This document shows, piece by piece, positions 1 through 11,137 of a stretch of 64,000 nt of DNA. Numbering within the stretch: position 1 is the first letter of the stretch; every line of letters starts with the position of its first letter. Below the pieces are notes generated by a model, which saw only the letters and a program-made list of their open reading frames with translations, made no database searches and was not told where the DNA came from. The translations under genes were made by a program, and so were the position numbers. Source of the DNA: Antricoccus suffuscus (GTDB lineage Bacteria > Actinomycetota > Actinomycetes > Mycobacteriales > Antricoccaceae); contig NZ_PVUE01000022.1 of the NCBI RefSeq assembly GCF_003003235.1, positions 1 to 64,000 of the forward strand. Reading direction: 5' to 3'.

Positions 1-336
1 GGTGTCGTGCTCTACCTCGGCCGGGCGCAACGGCTCGCGACCGCGAGCCAATACATCGCGCTGGTCGCGCGGGACGGCGGCTGCACCTTCCCCGGATGCG
101 ACGTGCCACCGGAATGGTGCCAAATCCACCACGTCACCGCGTGGCGAGACGGCGGCCCGACCGATATCGATGACCTGACTCTCGCGTGTGGCTATCACCA
201 CCGCGAATACGAAGACCGCGGCTGGGAATCAGTCATGATCAGAGGACTACCGCACTGGCGCCCGCCGGCGTGGATCGACCAGACCCGTACCTCGGTCCTG
301 CATCACCGCATCACCCTCAACAACAGACGCGAATAA
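1..336 (+). CDS. HNH endonuclease of the DUF222/13E12 type, C-terminal part
   Basis: The frame is open from base 1, so the gene begins outside the window; about 111 residues are visible. They carry a compact HNH domain: a Cys pair in GCTFPGCD, then QIHHVTAW with the catalytic-type His pair, DIDDLTLAC with the third Cys, and YHHREYE. This arrangement is the C-terminal nuclease domain of the DUF222/13E12 repeat family, which is multicopy in many actinobacterial genomes. The missing N-terminal part would normally hold the long helical DUF222 domain. Target and role are unknown; such genes are often treated as selfish elements. Recognition of the HNH fold is firm, the family name rests on the C-terminal motif only. 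Confidence 0.85.
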   Translation, partial: GVVLYLGRAQRLATASQYIALVARDGGCTFPGCDVPPEWCQIHHVTAWRDGGPTDIDDLTLACGYHHREYEDRGWESVMIRGLPHWRPPAWIDQTRTSVLHHRITLNNRRE

Positions 337-355
337 GTAGCAGACTCACTGCAGC

Positions 356-428
356 GCAGGTGTACGTGCCAGACCAGTACAACGAGCGCGATAAGACCGG
401 GGCCGCTGTGCACGGCAAGTACACCTGC
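356..428. repeat. Imperfect 15-bp inverted repeat bounding a 73-bp segment
   Basis: The arms at 356-370 and 414-428 are reverse complements with one mismatch, separated by 43 bases. The core of the left arm reads CAGGTGTACGTGCC and the right arm GGCAAGTACACCTG. The segment sits between the HNH gene and a short reading frame on the minus strand whose protein-like part stops at the right arm. It could be a small non-autonomous element, a scar, or a transcription hairpin. No flanking target duplication was found by eye. Confidence 0.5.
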
Positions 429-543
429 CCACATGTGGACCGGCCCAGGAGTTGGCGTAGCTGGCAGGGCGCGCGTAGTCGATCAAGAAGGGCTCGACGA
501 TGCCACGTCCGATGAGGTACACGGCGACGAGTAGACCGGTCAT
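429..543 (-). pseudogene. Possible 5' remnant of a small membrane-protein gene
   Basis: A minus-strand frame starts at ATG 543, 21 bases downstream of the methyltransferase stop, and reads MTGLLVAVYLIGRGIVE and then a hydrophobic/aromatic stretch ending SWAGPHVG. About 38 residues look like a normal membrane-associated protein start. After that the frame enters the inverted repeat at 428 and turns into Cys/Arg-rich sequence without protein character, ending at 346. This suggests a truncated gene. The family was not recognised, and a short intact gene of no consequence is also possible. Confidence 0.3.
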
Positions 544-564
544 GGGGGCGCACCACGGGCACGT

Positions 565-1773
565 TCAGGTCGCGACGCGGCGGGCGAGGATCGCGATCGT
601 GTCCGACGTACGCCGACACAAGATAAGCACGATCGGCTCTCCAGCTTGATCGTGCAACGCGGGTAGCAATTCACGGCGTACAGCGCCGGGGTCAAGTCGC
701 AGGCCGCGCATCTTGACGATGAGATCGCGAGCTGAATAGTTGCGCATCGCGGCCTTGACGCGACGTTTAGACCAGTTCAGCACTTCGAGCACCTGGTACG
801 TCGAGGCAAGCGTGCTCGGCAGCGGCGAGTCGCCCGTCACATAGGCGATCTTCGGCTGCAACAATGTGCCACCAGTCGCCCGGACAACCTGCCCCACAAG
901 GTGAGCTTGATTGACGGCACCGTCCGGTTCGTAGACATAACTGGAAACCTCGCCAACCGGCAGGTCGTCATCCGGCCGACCGGCAATGCTCTCCACCGTG
1001 TTGCGTCCGACTACCGTTGCGCGGCATTCCGCGGCGGCGAACGGGGGCGACCACAGGCACGCCTCGACGACCGAGCGACCGGACTCGGTCGCGGTGGACA
1101 CCCACTCGGCCTCCCAGCCGTCCGGTACGGCGTCGTGGTCCAGCCCTGGCGACATCTTCGCGACGACCGGGTTGGTGAACGACGTGATCCAGGACAGCGG
1201 GGGACTGCATAGCTGCGGATCGAACACGCGCCGTCCATCGGTACGCCGAGCCGGGTCGAAGAACAGCACTGTTCGCGCATCGACGCCCCGCAGTGCCTCC
1301 CGCGCTGCGGTTGGAACGACCTCGACGAGCCCGCCGAGCCCCAGGGCCGCGACGTTGAGCCGCAGTGCCTCGCTCACGGCCGGATCGGACTCGATCGCCG
1401 TTACGTCGATCCCAGCGCGCGCGAAGGCGATTGTGTCGCCACCGATTCCCGCCCCGGCATCGACGATGCGTCGCACCCCGGCATCGACGAGCCGGCCCAC
1501 CCGGTGCGCGGAGACCTCGGGCCGGCTCGCCTGTTCGAGACTGTCTGGTAGGAACCACATCTGGGCCGCGTCATCGCCGAACTTCGCGACCGCCCGGCGC
1601 CGTAGCTGAGCCTGACGCAACGCGGCGGTGGCTGTGTCCTGGGTGACGGTACGACGCAGCGACTGCAACATCTGAAGATCCGACTGACCGTCCTCGATCA
1701 TCCGGGTTGCAGCAGCAAGCGCGAACGCTCCTGCGTCCGATGTGAGACGGCCTAGTTCGTGTGGTGCGGGCAT
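565..1773 (-). CDS. Class I SAM-dependent methyltransferase with THUMP-like C-terminal domain
   Basis: 402 residues. The middle of the protein carries SAM-binding motif I, VDAGAGIGGDTIAFA, followed by an acidic strand end AIESDP and motif FFDPARR (a D/NPPY-like position). The C-terminal part (about 310-402), with KRRVKAAMRNYSARDLIV, matches the THUMP-like domain found in this actinobacterial methyltransferase family, which points to an RNA substrate. N-terminal 90 residues are helical. The gene is divergent from groES, its ATG lying 31 bases from the CIRCE operator, so HrcA could affect both. Substrate is not known. The start is the first ATG; no good ribosome site precedes it. Confidence 0.8.
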   Translation of the reverse strand: MPAPHELGRLTSDAGAFALAAATRMIEDGQSDLQMLQSLRRTVTQDTATAALRQAQLRRRAVAKFGDDAAQMWFLPDSLEQASRPEVSAHRVGRLVDAGVRRIVDAGAGIGGDTIAFARAGIDVTAIESDPAVSEALRLNVAALGLGGLVEVVPTAAREALRGVDARTVLFFDPARRTDGRRVFDPQLCSPPLSWITSFTNPVVAKMSPGLDHDAVPDGWEAEWVSTATESGRSVVEACLWSPPFAAAECRATVVGRNTVESIAGRPDDDLPVGEVSSYVYEPDGAVNQAHLVGQVVRATGGTLLQPKIAYVTGDSPLPSTLASTYQVLEVLNWSKRRVKAAMRNYSARDLIVKMRGLRLDPGAVRRELLPALHDQAGEPIVLILCRRTSDTIAILARRVAT

Positions 1774-1803
1774 GAGACATAACTCTGACCCCAGGTGGCG
1801 GAA

Positions 1804-1830
1804 CTAGCACTCGCAGGGTTAGAGTGCTAA
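1804..1830. promoter_or_regulatory. CIRCE operator (HrcA binding site)
   Basis: CTAGCACTC, nine bases, GAGTGCTAA. This matches the CIRCE consensus (TTAGCACTC-N9-GAGTGCTAA) with a single mismatch at the first base. It lies 129 bases before groES and 31 bases before the divergent methyltransferase start. HrcA binding here would repress groES-groEL until heat shock. hrcA itself is not in the window. Confidence 0.95.
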
Positions 1831-1959
1831 TTGCGATTTGAGTCGACCCCCGCGACGGCGGCCCAGAGAGCATTAAGCAGTAGGCAACACCTGTACACAG
1901 CACTCCAATGTGCGCATTCACAAGCCAAACGAGAAACCCCAGAAGGGGGAGGTTAATTC

Positions 1960-2265
1960 ATGGCGAAGGCAAAGGTGGCAATCAAGCCGCTCGAGGACCG
2001 CGTCGTGGTTCAGGCCAACGAGGCGGAAACCACCACTGCGTCCGGTCTTGTTATCCCGGACACCGCTAAGGAAAAGCCCCAGGAGGGCACCGTTATCTCG
2101 GTCGGCCCCGGCCGCATCGACGACAACGGCAACCGCGTACCGCTCGATGTCAACGTCGGTGACGTTGTCATCTACTCCAAGTACGGCGGCACCGAGGTCA
2201 AGTATGCAGGCGAGGAGTACCTCGTCCTCTCCGCGCGCGACCTGCTCGCAGTAGTCGAGAAGTAA
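1960..2265 (+). CDS. groES: Co-chaperonin GroES (Hsp10)
   Basis: 101 residues, the normal GroES length. Starts [11 protein letters not shown] and contains the mobile-loop region (about 18-36) that docks on GroEL, then the typical VGPG and KYGGTEVKY segments near the C-terminus. It forms the heptameric lid of the cytosolic folding chamber. The ATG is preceded by a strong purine-rich ribosome site, AGAAGGGGGAGG, eight bases upstream. It is the first gene of a groES-groEL pair under CIRCE control; a stable hairpin lies between the two genes. Confidence 0.98.
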   Translation: MAKAKVAIKPLEDRVVVQANEAETTTASGLVIPDTAKEKPQEGTVISVGPGRIDDNGNRVPLDVNVGDVVIYSKYGGTEVKYAGEEYLVLSARDLLAVVEK

Positions 2266-2296
2266 CACCCTCGATAACAACTCATTTTCTGTTCTG

Positions 2297-2329
2297 GCCG
2301 CCCCTCACCGTGTGACGGTGCGGGGCGGC
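2297..2329 (+). terminator. Hairpin between groES and groEL
   Basis: GCCGCCCC, T, CACCG, loop TGTGA, CGGTG, C, GGGGCGGC: 13 paired bases with one internal mismatch, ending 24 bases before groEL. No T-run follows, so it may be an RNA-processing or attenuation element rather than a full terminator. Confidence 0.6.
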
Positions 2330-2347
2330 TGGCGTATAGAGAGGTAA

Positions 2348-3994
<1,647 letters not shown>

Positions 3995-4007
3995 CTCTTC
4001 GGAGTAG

Positions 4008-4050
4008 AAAGGGCGGTCTCATCCATTCCTGGATGCGACCGCCCTTTTCC
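4008..4050 (+). terminator. Rho-independent terminator after groEL
   Basis: AAAGGGCGGTC pairs with GACCGCCCTTT (arms 4008-4018 and 4037-4047), followed by a short T/C run. The loop region contains a further small pairing ATCCA/TGGAT. Ends the groES-groEL transcript. Confidence 0.9.
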
Positions 4051-4096
4051 TTTGCGTTGCTTGACCGCGGGTCACAAGGTGAACCAAAGTAAGCGC

Positions 4097-5920
4097 ATGG
4101 CCGACACTCATGAGGCACCAGTCACCCTTACCCAGGATCAGCGCGACGCATTGCGCGAGCGCTACCGCGAGGAGCGGGACAAGCGGATCAGGCCCGATGG
4201 GATCAACCAGTACGTCGAACCGACCGGCCAGTTCGCCGTGCTCGAAGAGGACCCGTACACGCCGTGGGTCGAGCGCGAGGCGTTGACCGATCACGTCGAG
4301 TTTCTCTTTGTCGGTGGCGGTTTTGCGGGGCTGTCGGTGTGTGCGCGGCTGAAAGAAGCCGGCATCGACGACTTCCGGATCGTTGAGAGCGGCGGCGACT
4401 TCGGCGGCGTGTGGTACTGGAACCGCTACCCGGGCGCGATGTGCGATACGGCCGCCATGGTCTATCTGCCACTGCTCGAGGAGACCGGCCACATGCCGAC
4501 CATGAAGTATGTGCGCGCGCCGGAGATCTGGGGTCACGCCCTGCGCATCGCCACGCATTATGACCTTTATCCACACGCGGTCTTCTCCACCCAGATCCAC
4601 ACGATGACGTGGAACGACGACGCGTCGCACTGGGTGATCGAGACCAATCGTGGCGATCGGATGACAGCGACGTACGTCGCGATGGGTACTGGCCCGCTGA
4701 ACCGGCCCAAACTGCCTGGCGTACCAGGGATCGAGTCCTTCGCGGGCGACGCGTTCCACACCGCGCGGTGGGACTACGAGGTCACTGGCGGTGACTGGAC
4801 GGGTGAGCCGATGACGAAACTCGCCGAGAAGCGGGTCGGGATTGTCGGCACCGGGGCAACGGGAATCCAGATCGTGCCGTCACTCGGACGTGACGCGGGG
4901 GAGTTGTATGTCTTCCAGCGCACGCCATCTGCGGTCGGCGTGCGCGGTAACCACGAGATCGACCCGGACTGGTTTAGTGCACTTGAGCCGGGCTGGCAGT
5001 CGAAATGGCTGCGCAACTTTGCGGTGTTGCAGACGATGGGCGTCGCCGACGAAGACCTTGTGCATGACGGCTGGACGGACATCACGAAGCGCATCTTCGC
5101 CAGGATGATGGCCAATGCGCCTGACCCGTCCGCGATCACGCCGGCCGACTTCGTGGCGGCGTACCACGACAGTGACGACGAGAAGATGGAGGAGATCCGT
5201 GGACGGGTCGACGAAATCGTCGAGGATCCCGAGACGGCCGCAGGCCTGAAGGCCTGGTATCGGCAGTTCTGCAAGCGTCCGTGCTTCCATGACGAATATC
5301 TGCCGACCTTCAACCGACCCAACGTGCACTTGGTCGACACCGATGGCAAGGGGGTCGAACGGATCGACGAGACCGGGGCATGGGTGGGCGACAAGCACTA
5401 CGACCTCGACGTCCTGATCTACGCCTCCGGCTTCGAGTTCAACACCGACTACACGCACCGCTCTGCATTCGAGGTCGTCGGTCGCGGTGGAGTGACCCTT
5501 ACCGACAAATGGGCCAAGGGAATGCAGTCATTCCAGGGAATGCACGTGCACGGCTTCCCCAACATGTTCGTCGTGGGCATCTTCCAGGGCTCTAGTCTGG
5601 CCTCCAACGTCACGAGCAACTACGTCGACACCGGACACACCATCGCCGCCATTCTCACGCACGCGCAGTCCGTCGGCGCCGGACAGGTCGAGGTACTGCC
5701 GGAAGCCGAGACAGACTGGGTCGCGGCGATCGAGAAGGCGCCGAAGGGCATCGTTGGTGGCCCCGACTGCACGCCCGGCTACTACAACAGTGAAGGACAG
5801 GCCGAGGGTCGCAAGGAAAAACTCGACCGCGGCGGCTACCCGCTCGGGCCGGTGCCGTTTTTCGACTACATCGCCGATTGGCGCACCAACGGGAGGTTCG
5901 AGGGACTCGCGTTTCGTTGA
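4097..5920 (+). CDS. Flavin-dependent Baeyer-Villiger monooxygenase
   Basis: 607 residues from the ATG at 4097; an upstream TTG at 4052 would overlap the groEL terminator and is rejected. The protein has two Rossmann motifs, GGGFAGLS (FAD, about residue 75) and VGTGATGIQ (NADPH, about 258), and between them FAGDAFHTARWD, which fits the type I Baeyer-Villiger fingerprint FxGxxxHxxxW(P/D). Such enzymes insert oxygen next to a ketone to give esters or lactones. An extended N-terminus (about 70 residues) resembles the cyclohexanone/phenylacetone monooxygenase group. Its substrate is not shown. A TesB thioesterase follows after 57 bases. In Mycobacterium, the region between groEL1 and guaB2 instead holds regulators. 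Confidence 0.9.
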   Translation: MADTHEAPVTLTQDQRDALRERYREERDKRIRPDGINQYVEPTGQFAVLEEDPYTPWVEREALTDHVEFLFVGGGFAGLSVCARLKEAGIDDFRIVESGGDFGGVWYWNRYPGAMCDTAAMVYLPLLEETGHMPTMKYVRAPEIWGHALRIATHYDLYPHAVFSTQIHTMTWNDDASHWVIETNRGDRMTATYVAMGTGPLNRPKLPGVPGIESFAGDAFHTARWDYEVTGGDWTGEPMTKLAEKRVGIVGTGATGIQIVPSLGRDAGELYVFQRTPSAVGVRGNHEIDPDWFSALEPGWQSKWLRNFAVLQTMGVADEDLVHDGWTDITKRIFARMMANAPDPSAITPADFVAAYHDSDDEKMEEIRGRVDEIVEDPETAAGLKAWYRQFCKRPCFHDEYLPTFNRPNVHLVDTDGKGVERIDETGAWVGDKHYDLDVLIYASGFEFNTDYTHRSAFEVVGRGGVTLTDKWAKGMQSFQGMHVHGFPNMFVVGIFQGSSLASNVTSNYVDTGHTIAAILTHAQSVGAGQVEVLPEAETDWVAAIEKAPKGIVGGPDCTPGYYNSEGQAEGRKEKLDRGGYPLGPVPFFDYIADWRTNGRFEGLAFR

Positions 5921-5977
5921 TAGATAAAGTGAGTTCACCGAACCGAACCTGCGGTGAACTCATGGAAGAAGGTGTCG

Positions 5978-6832
5978 ATGTCCCCGACGTTGCAGCGCAT
6001 CCTGGACCTACAACAGATTGGCGTCGACCGGTTCAGCGTGCCCGTCATTCATGGTGGTGACCGAATCTTCGGCGGCCACCTTCTAGCTCAGGCACTGATG
6101 AGCGCGGCCCGGACCGTCGAGCAGGACCGTCAGCCCAACTCGATCCACGCCAGTTTCCTGCGCGCCGGTGTCGCCGGGACTGACCTGACCTTCGAGGTGC
6201 AGCGGATCAGAGATGGCGGCTCGTTCAGCACCCGGCGGGTGGTCATTCACCAGCAGGGGCGCGAACTGTTGATGGCGACGGTGTCGTTTCATGTCGGCGA
6301 AGCGGGGGAGGACTGGCAGCCGAGCCGGGCCGAATCGACGATGCCGCGTATCGCCGACGCGTCCCCGATACCGAGTGACGCGCGGTTTGGCTCGGTCGGC
6401 TCGTACGAGATACGTACGGTCGCGCCGTGGACCGCTGGCCAACCTAGAGAGGGCCTGCATCCGTACTGGGTTCGCGCGGACAGCAACCTCGGTGAGTCGC
6501 CGGCGTTGCACTACGCTGCTCTGCTTCTGATCAGTGATCTCGGCATCATCCGCGCCGCGCGCAACCCGCACAGTCAGGTCCCGGGCAACGAGTGGGCGGC
6601 GATGAGCCTCGATCACGCTCTGTGGTGGCATCGCGCGCCCCGCGCGGACCAGTGGATGCTGGTCGAAGCGGAACCGACGAGCAACGCGCTGGGCCGCGGA
6701 ATGGCCCATGGCCGGATCCGTGCCGAAGACGGCACGCTACTCGCGACGCTCAATCAAGAGGTACTCCTGCGCATGCCGGCCCGGAAGCCGCGCGCCGAGC
6801 AACCCGCTGTGGCTAAGGCCGCTGATCGGTGA
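5978..6832 (+). CDS. tesB: Acyl-CoA thioesterase II (TesB-like)
   Basis: 284 residues with two hotdog domains. The N-terminal half shows the HGGDRIFGGHLLAQAL segment, the C-terminal half SLDHALWWH and GRGMAHGRI, both typical of TesB. It hydrolyses acyl-CoA to acid and free CoA in the cytosol. ATG 5978 was chosen because GGAAGAAGG lies six bases upstream; a GTG at 5954 is in frame but has no such site. Probably co-transcribed with the preceding monooxygenase. Its 3' end overlaps the convergent DUF5319 gene by 20 bases. Confidence 0.9.
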   Translation: MSPTLQRILDLQQIGVDRFSVPVIHGGDRIFGGHLLAQALMSAARTVEQDRQPNSIHASFLRAGVAGTDLTFEVQRIRDGGSFSTRRVVIHQQGRELLMATVSFHVGEAGEDWQPSRAESTMPRIADASPIPSDARFGSVGSYEIRTVAPWTAGQPREGLHPYWVRADSNLGESPALHYAALLLISDLGIIRAARNPHSQVPGNEWAAMSLDHALWWHRAPRADQWMLVEAEPTSNALGRGMAHGRIRAEDGTLLATLNQEVLLRMPARKPRAEQPAVAKAADR

Positions 6833-7244
6833 TCGCGTCGGCGTATCCCCGGGCGTAGTCCCAGCTGACAAACTCATCAGGATCGGGACTGAACGGTGGC
6901 TCGTGCACGCGGGATTGGTTGTACTGCAGCATATGGACGAGGTTGGCGCGCATGATCGCCCACGCGTAGTAGTGCACCTCGTGGCAGCCGTCGCAATCGA
7001 TTGCAATGCCCTTGATGCCGCGTGGAGCAAGTAGCTCCAGGAAGGCGTCCAACTGGACGAGATCTTCGCGGATCAGAAGCTTTTCTTCCTCGTCGAGTGG
7101 TTCGGGTAGGGGCTCTGCGTCGAGCGCGGTAGCGGGGTCGAAACCGTCCTCCAGGAACGGGTCGAGAGGGGCACCGTCCCACAGAGGATCATGGCGGTTC
7201 GGTTCGTGCCCGGATGAATCATGGCCGTAGGTATCTCTGTGCAC
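6813..7244 (-). CDS. DUF5319 protein (Rv3412-like)
   Basis: 143 residues, acidic, soluble. The conserved part runs from about residue 50: an acidic helix, then APRGIKGIAIDCDGC, HYYAWAIMRANL and a C-terminal WDYARGYADA. This matches the small actinobacterial family DUF5319, whose M. tuberculosis member Rv3412 also lies next to guaB2. Function unknown. The GTG start has no spaced ribosome site but sits six bases after a TACCCT hexamer, which fits leaderless transcription. Divergent from guaB. Confidence 0.85.
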   Translation of the reverse strand: MHRDTYGHDSSGHEPNRHDPLWDGAPLDPFLEDGFDPATALDAEPLPEPLDEEEKLLIREDLVQLDAFLELLAPRGIKGIAIDCDGCHEVHYYAWAIMRANLVHMLQYNQSRVHEPPFSPDPDEFVSWDYARGYADAITDQRP

Positions 7245-7250
7245 ACCTCT

Positions 7251-7256
7251 AGGGTA
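7251..7256 (-). promoter_or_regulatory. -10 element for leaderless DUF5319 transcript
   Basis: On the minus strand TACCCT is followed by six bases and the GTG start, so transcription would begin at or next to the start codon. Actinobacterial -10 boxes follow TANNNT. No -35 box is evident. The rest of the 247-base gap up to guaB presumably holds the guaB promoter, which I could not place. Confidence 0.55.
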
Positions 7257-7257
7257 G

Positions 7258-9027
<1,770 letters not shown>

Positions 9028-9085
9028 CTCGGCGTACCGGCTTGGCGATGATGTACCGGACCTGACGTTCCACAGAAGGAGCCAC

Positions 9086-10222
9086 ATGCGTGACTACGTC
9101 CAGATCGGGATAGGACGCGAAGCGCGTCGCGGATACCACCTGTCCGACATATCCGTCGTACCGACGCGGCGCACGCGCGACGCGGAAGATGTGTCGACCG
9201 CGTGGCGACTCGACGCGTTCAAGTTCGACATCCCGCTCGTCGCGCACCCCAGCGATGCGACCATGAGCCCGGCGTCGGTAGCCGAGGTCGGGGCCGCGGG
9301 TGGGCTCGGCACGCTCAACGCCGAGGGCCTGTGGACTCGATACAGCGATCCTGCCGCGGCGTACGACAAGTTGCTCGCCTCCGATCCGCAGCGCGCGACG
9401 ACAGCACTGCAGCAGCTGTACGCCGAACCGGTCCGCGAAGAGCTGATCACCGAACGCATCGGGCAGCTGCGCGACGCTGGCGGCACCGTGGCGGTGCGCG
9501 TATCTCCGCAGCACACCGAACTGCTCGCACCGGTGATCCTCAAAGCCGGCGTCGACATACTGATCATTCAAGGCACGATCGTCTCGGCCGAGCATGTGAG
9601 CACGGGAGGCGGCGAGCTCAACCTCAAGCAGTTCATCGCCGATCTGGACGTGCCGGTGGTCGTGGGCGGCTGCAACAACTACCAAACCGCGCTGCACCTG
9701 ATGCGCACCGGAGCGGCCGGAATTATCGTCGGCTTCGGTATCGACCGCTCGGCCACCACCGACGACGTGCTCGGGATCCGGGCGCCAATGGCCACAGCGA
9801 TCATCGATGCTGCCGCGGCGCGCCGTGACTACCTCGACGAGACCGGTGGCCGATACGTCCACGTGATCGCCGACGGCGAGCTGCACACCAGCGGTGACAT
9901 CGTGCGGGCGCTCGGCTGCGGCGCCGACGCTGTCATGCTCGGCCGGGCGCTTGCCACCGCGACCGAGGCGCCGGGTAAGGGCGCGTGGTGGGATTTCGCC
10001 GCGAGCCACCCAAAGCTGCCGCGCGGTGTGTTCGACCCGGACGCGGCCGAGGCCCAGCTGCCCATGCAGCAGCTGTTGTCCGGCGACGCGCTGGTCGCGA
10101 ATGGCCGGCACAGCCTCTTCGGCGGCGTACGCCGAGGAATGGCCAAGTGTGGTTATAGCGATCTCAAGGAATTTCAGCGCGTCGAGCTAGCCATGTCCGA
10201 ACCGGTCGCGCACTCTTCTTGA
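9086..10222 (+). CDS. guaB3: GuaB3-family IMP dehydrogenase-related protein
   Basis: 378 residues, an IMPDH-like barrel without CBS domains. Conserved GuaB3 segments are YHLSDISVVPTRRTRD at the N-terminus, VVGGCNNYQTALHLM, MATAII and DYLDETGGRYVHVIADG. Aligned to the neighbouring GuaB, the catalytic-loop Cys (SICTTR) falls on Ala in RSATTDD, so classical IMPDH chemistry is doubtful in this copy. The start has an excellent ribosome site, AGAAGGAG, seven bases upstream. It follows guaB by 58 bases without a terminator and is probably in the same transcript. Some GuaB3 proteins have been reported active, mycobacterial GuaB3 not; the role here is open. Confidence 0.9.
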   Translation: MRDYVQIGIGREARRGYHLSDISVVPTRRTRDAEDVSTAWRLDAFKFDIPLVAHPSDATMSPASVAEVGAAGGLGTLNAEGLWTRYSDPAAAYDKLLASDPQRATTALQQLYAEPVREELITERIGQLRDAGGTVAVRVSPQHTELLAPVILKAGVDILIIQGTIVSAEHVSTGGGELNLKQFIADLDVPVVVGGCNNYQTALHLMRTGAAGIIVGFGIDRSATTDDVLGIRAPMATAIIDAAAARRDYLDETGGRYVHVIADGELHTSGDIVRALGCGADAVMLGRALATATEAPGKGAWWDFAASHPKLPRGVFDPDAAEAQLPMQQLLSGDALVANGRHSLFGGVRRGMAKCGYSDLKEFQRVELAMSEPVAHSS

Positions 10223-10315
10223 CTCTGACCTGCACCACTCCGTCTAGTCCGCACCAGCCGTCGTAGTCAGCCCAGATCTTCCAGTGACGGGCTCCGTTAC
10301 TTAGAAAGAAGTGCG

Positions 10316-11134
10316 ATGCACGCCGAAACTTCCTCCAGCCAGACCCCCGACATCTCCCGAGTGAGCGAGCGCGTCATCGTGCTCGAGGGCGCGTTCAACG
10401 CTCGCGACGCCGGTGGGCTTCCCACCGTCGACGGTCGCGAGGTACGCCGCAACGTCCTGCTGCGGATGGACAGTCCTCAGCGGCTCACCGAGAAGGACGC
10501 CGAAGTGCTGCTCGACGAGCGCGGCGTGCGGACGATCCTCGACCTGCGCTACTCCGACGAGTCTCGCGAACACGGCATCGGGCCGCTGCGCAGGGACGAC
10601 GTCGTACACATCAACGTCCCGGTCAGGAGCAGCGACTCGATGGTGGCGCCGGGACTGCGTGCCGCCGTCGACGCCGAGCCGGAGCGGCCCGTCTGGGAGA
10701 TCACCTACGAGTACTACAAGGGCTATTTTCAGACCAACGACGGTGCCGCGCTCGTCTCTGCGTTGCGCGAGCTGATCCGTCCGGACGCGACGCCGGTGCT
10801 CGTGCACTGCGCCGCGGGCAAGGATCGCACCGGAGTCGTCGTCGCACTTGCGCAGTCGCTGGCCGGCGTCAACAACGACATCATCGCCGCGGACTACGCC
10901 GCTTCAGCGAGCGCCGTACCGAAAATCGTCGCGCGGCTCGCTGAGCTCGGTGGCTACGGCGAGCTCGATCCGCAAGATGTCAGCCGCCAGATGACAAGTG
11001 CCGAGACGATGCTGGCCCTGATGGACTGGGTCGACAAGGAGTACGGCGGCGCCCGCGAGTTTCTGCACCAGCACGGCATGAGCGAGACCGAGCTCGACAA
11101 ACTGGCTGCCGTTCTCGTCACCGAAGGAAACTAG
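10316..11134 (+). CDS. Tyrosine/dual-specificity protein phosphatase (PtpB-like)
   Basis: 272 residues. The phosphatase P-loop is VHCAAGKDRTG, with nucleophile Cys165 and Arg171; the Lys-Asp inside the loop is characteristic of the bacterial MptpB-like family, whose members also hydrolyse phosphoinositides. An N-terminal segment NARDAGGLPT and the DLRYSDE strand fit the same family. No signal peptide was seen, so it is likely cytosolic. It ends three bases before guaA and likely shares a transcript with it, which places a signalling phosphatase inside the GMP-synthesis group. Confidence 0.88.
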   Translation: MHAETSSSQTPDISRVSERVIVLEGAFNARDAGGLPTVDGREVRRNVLLRMDSPQRLTEKDAEVLLDERGVRTILDLRYSDESREHGIGPLRRDDVVHINVPVRSSDSMVAPGLRAAVDAEPERPVWEITYEYYKGYFQTNDGAALVSALRELIRPDATPVLVHCAAGKDRTGVVVALAQSLAGVNNDIIAADYAASASAVPKIVARLAELGGYGELDPQDVSRQMTSAETMLALMDWVDKEYGGAREFLHQHGMSETELDKLAAVLVTEGN

Positions 11135-11137
11135 CGC

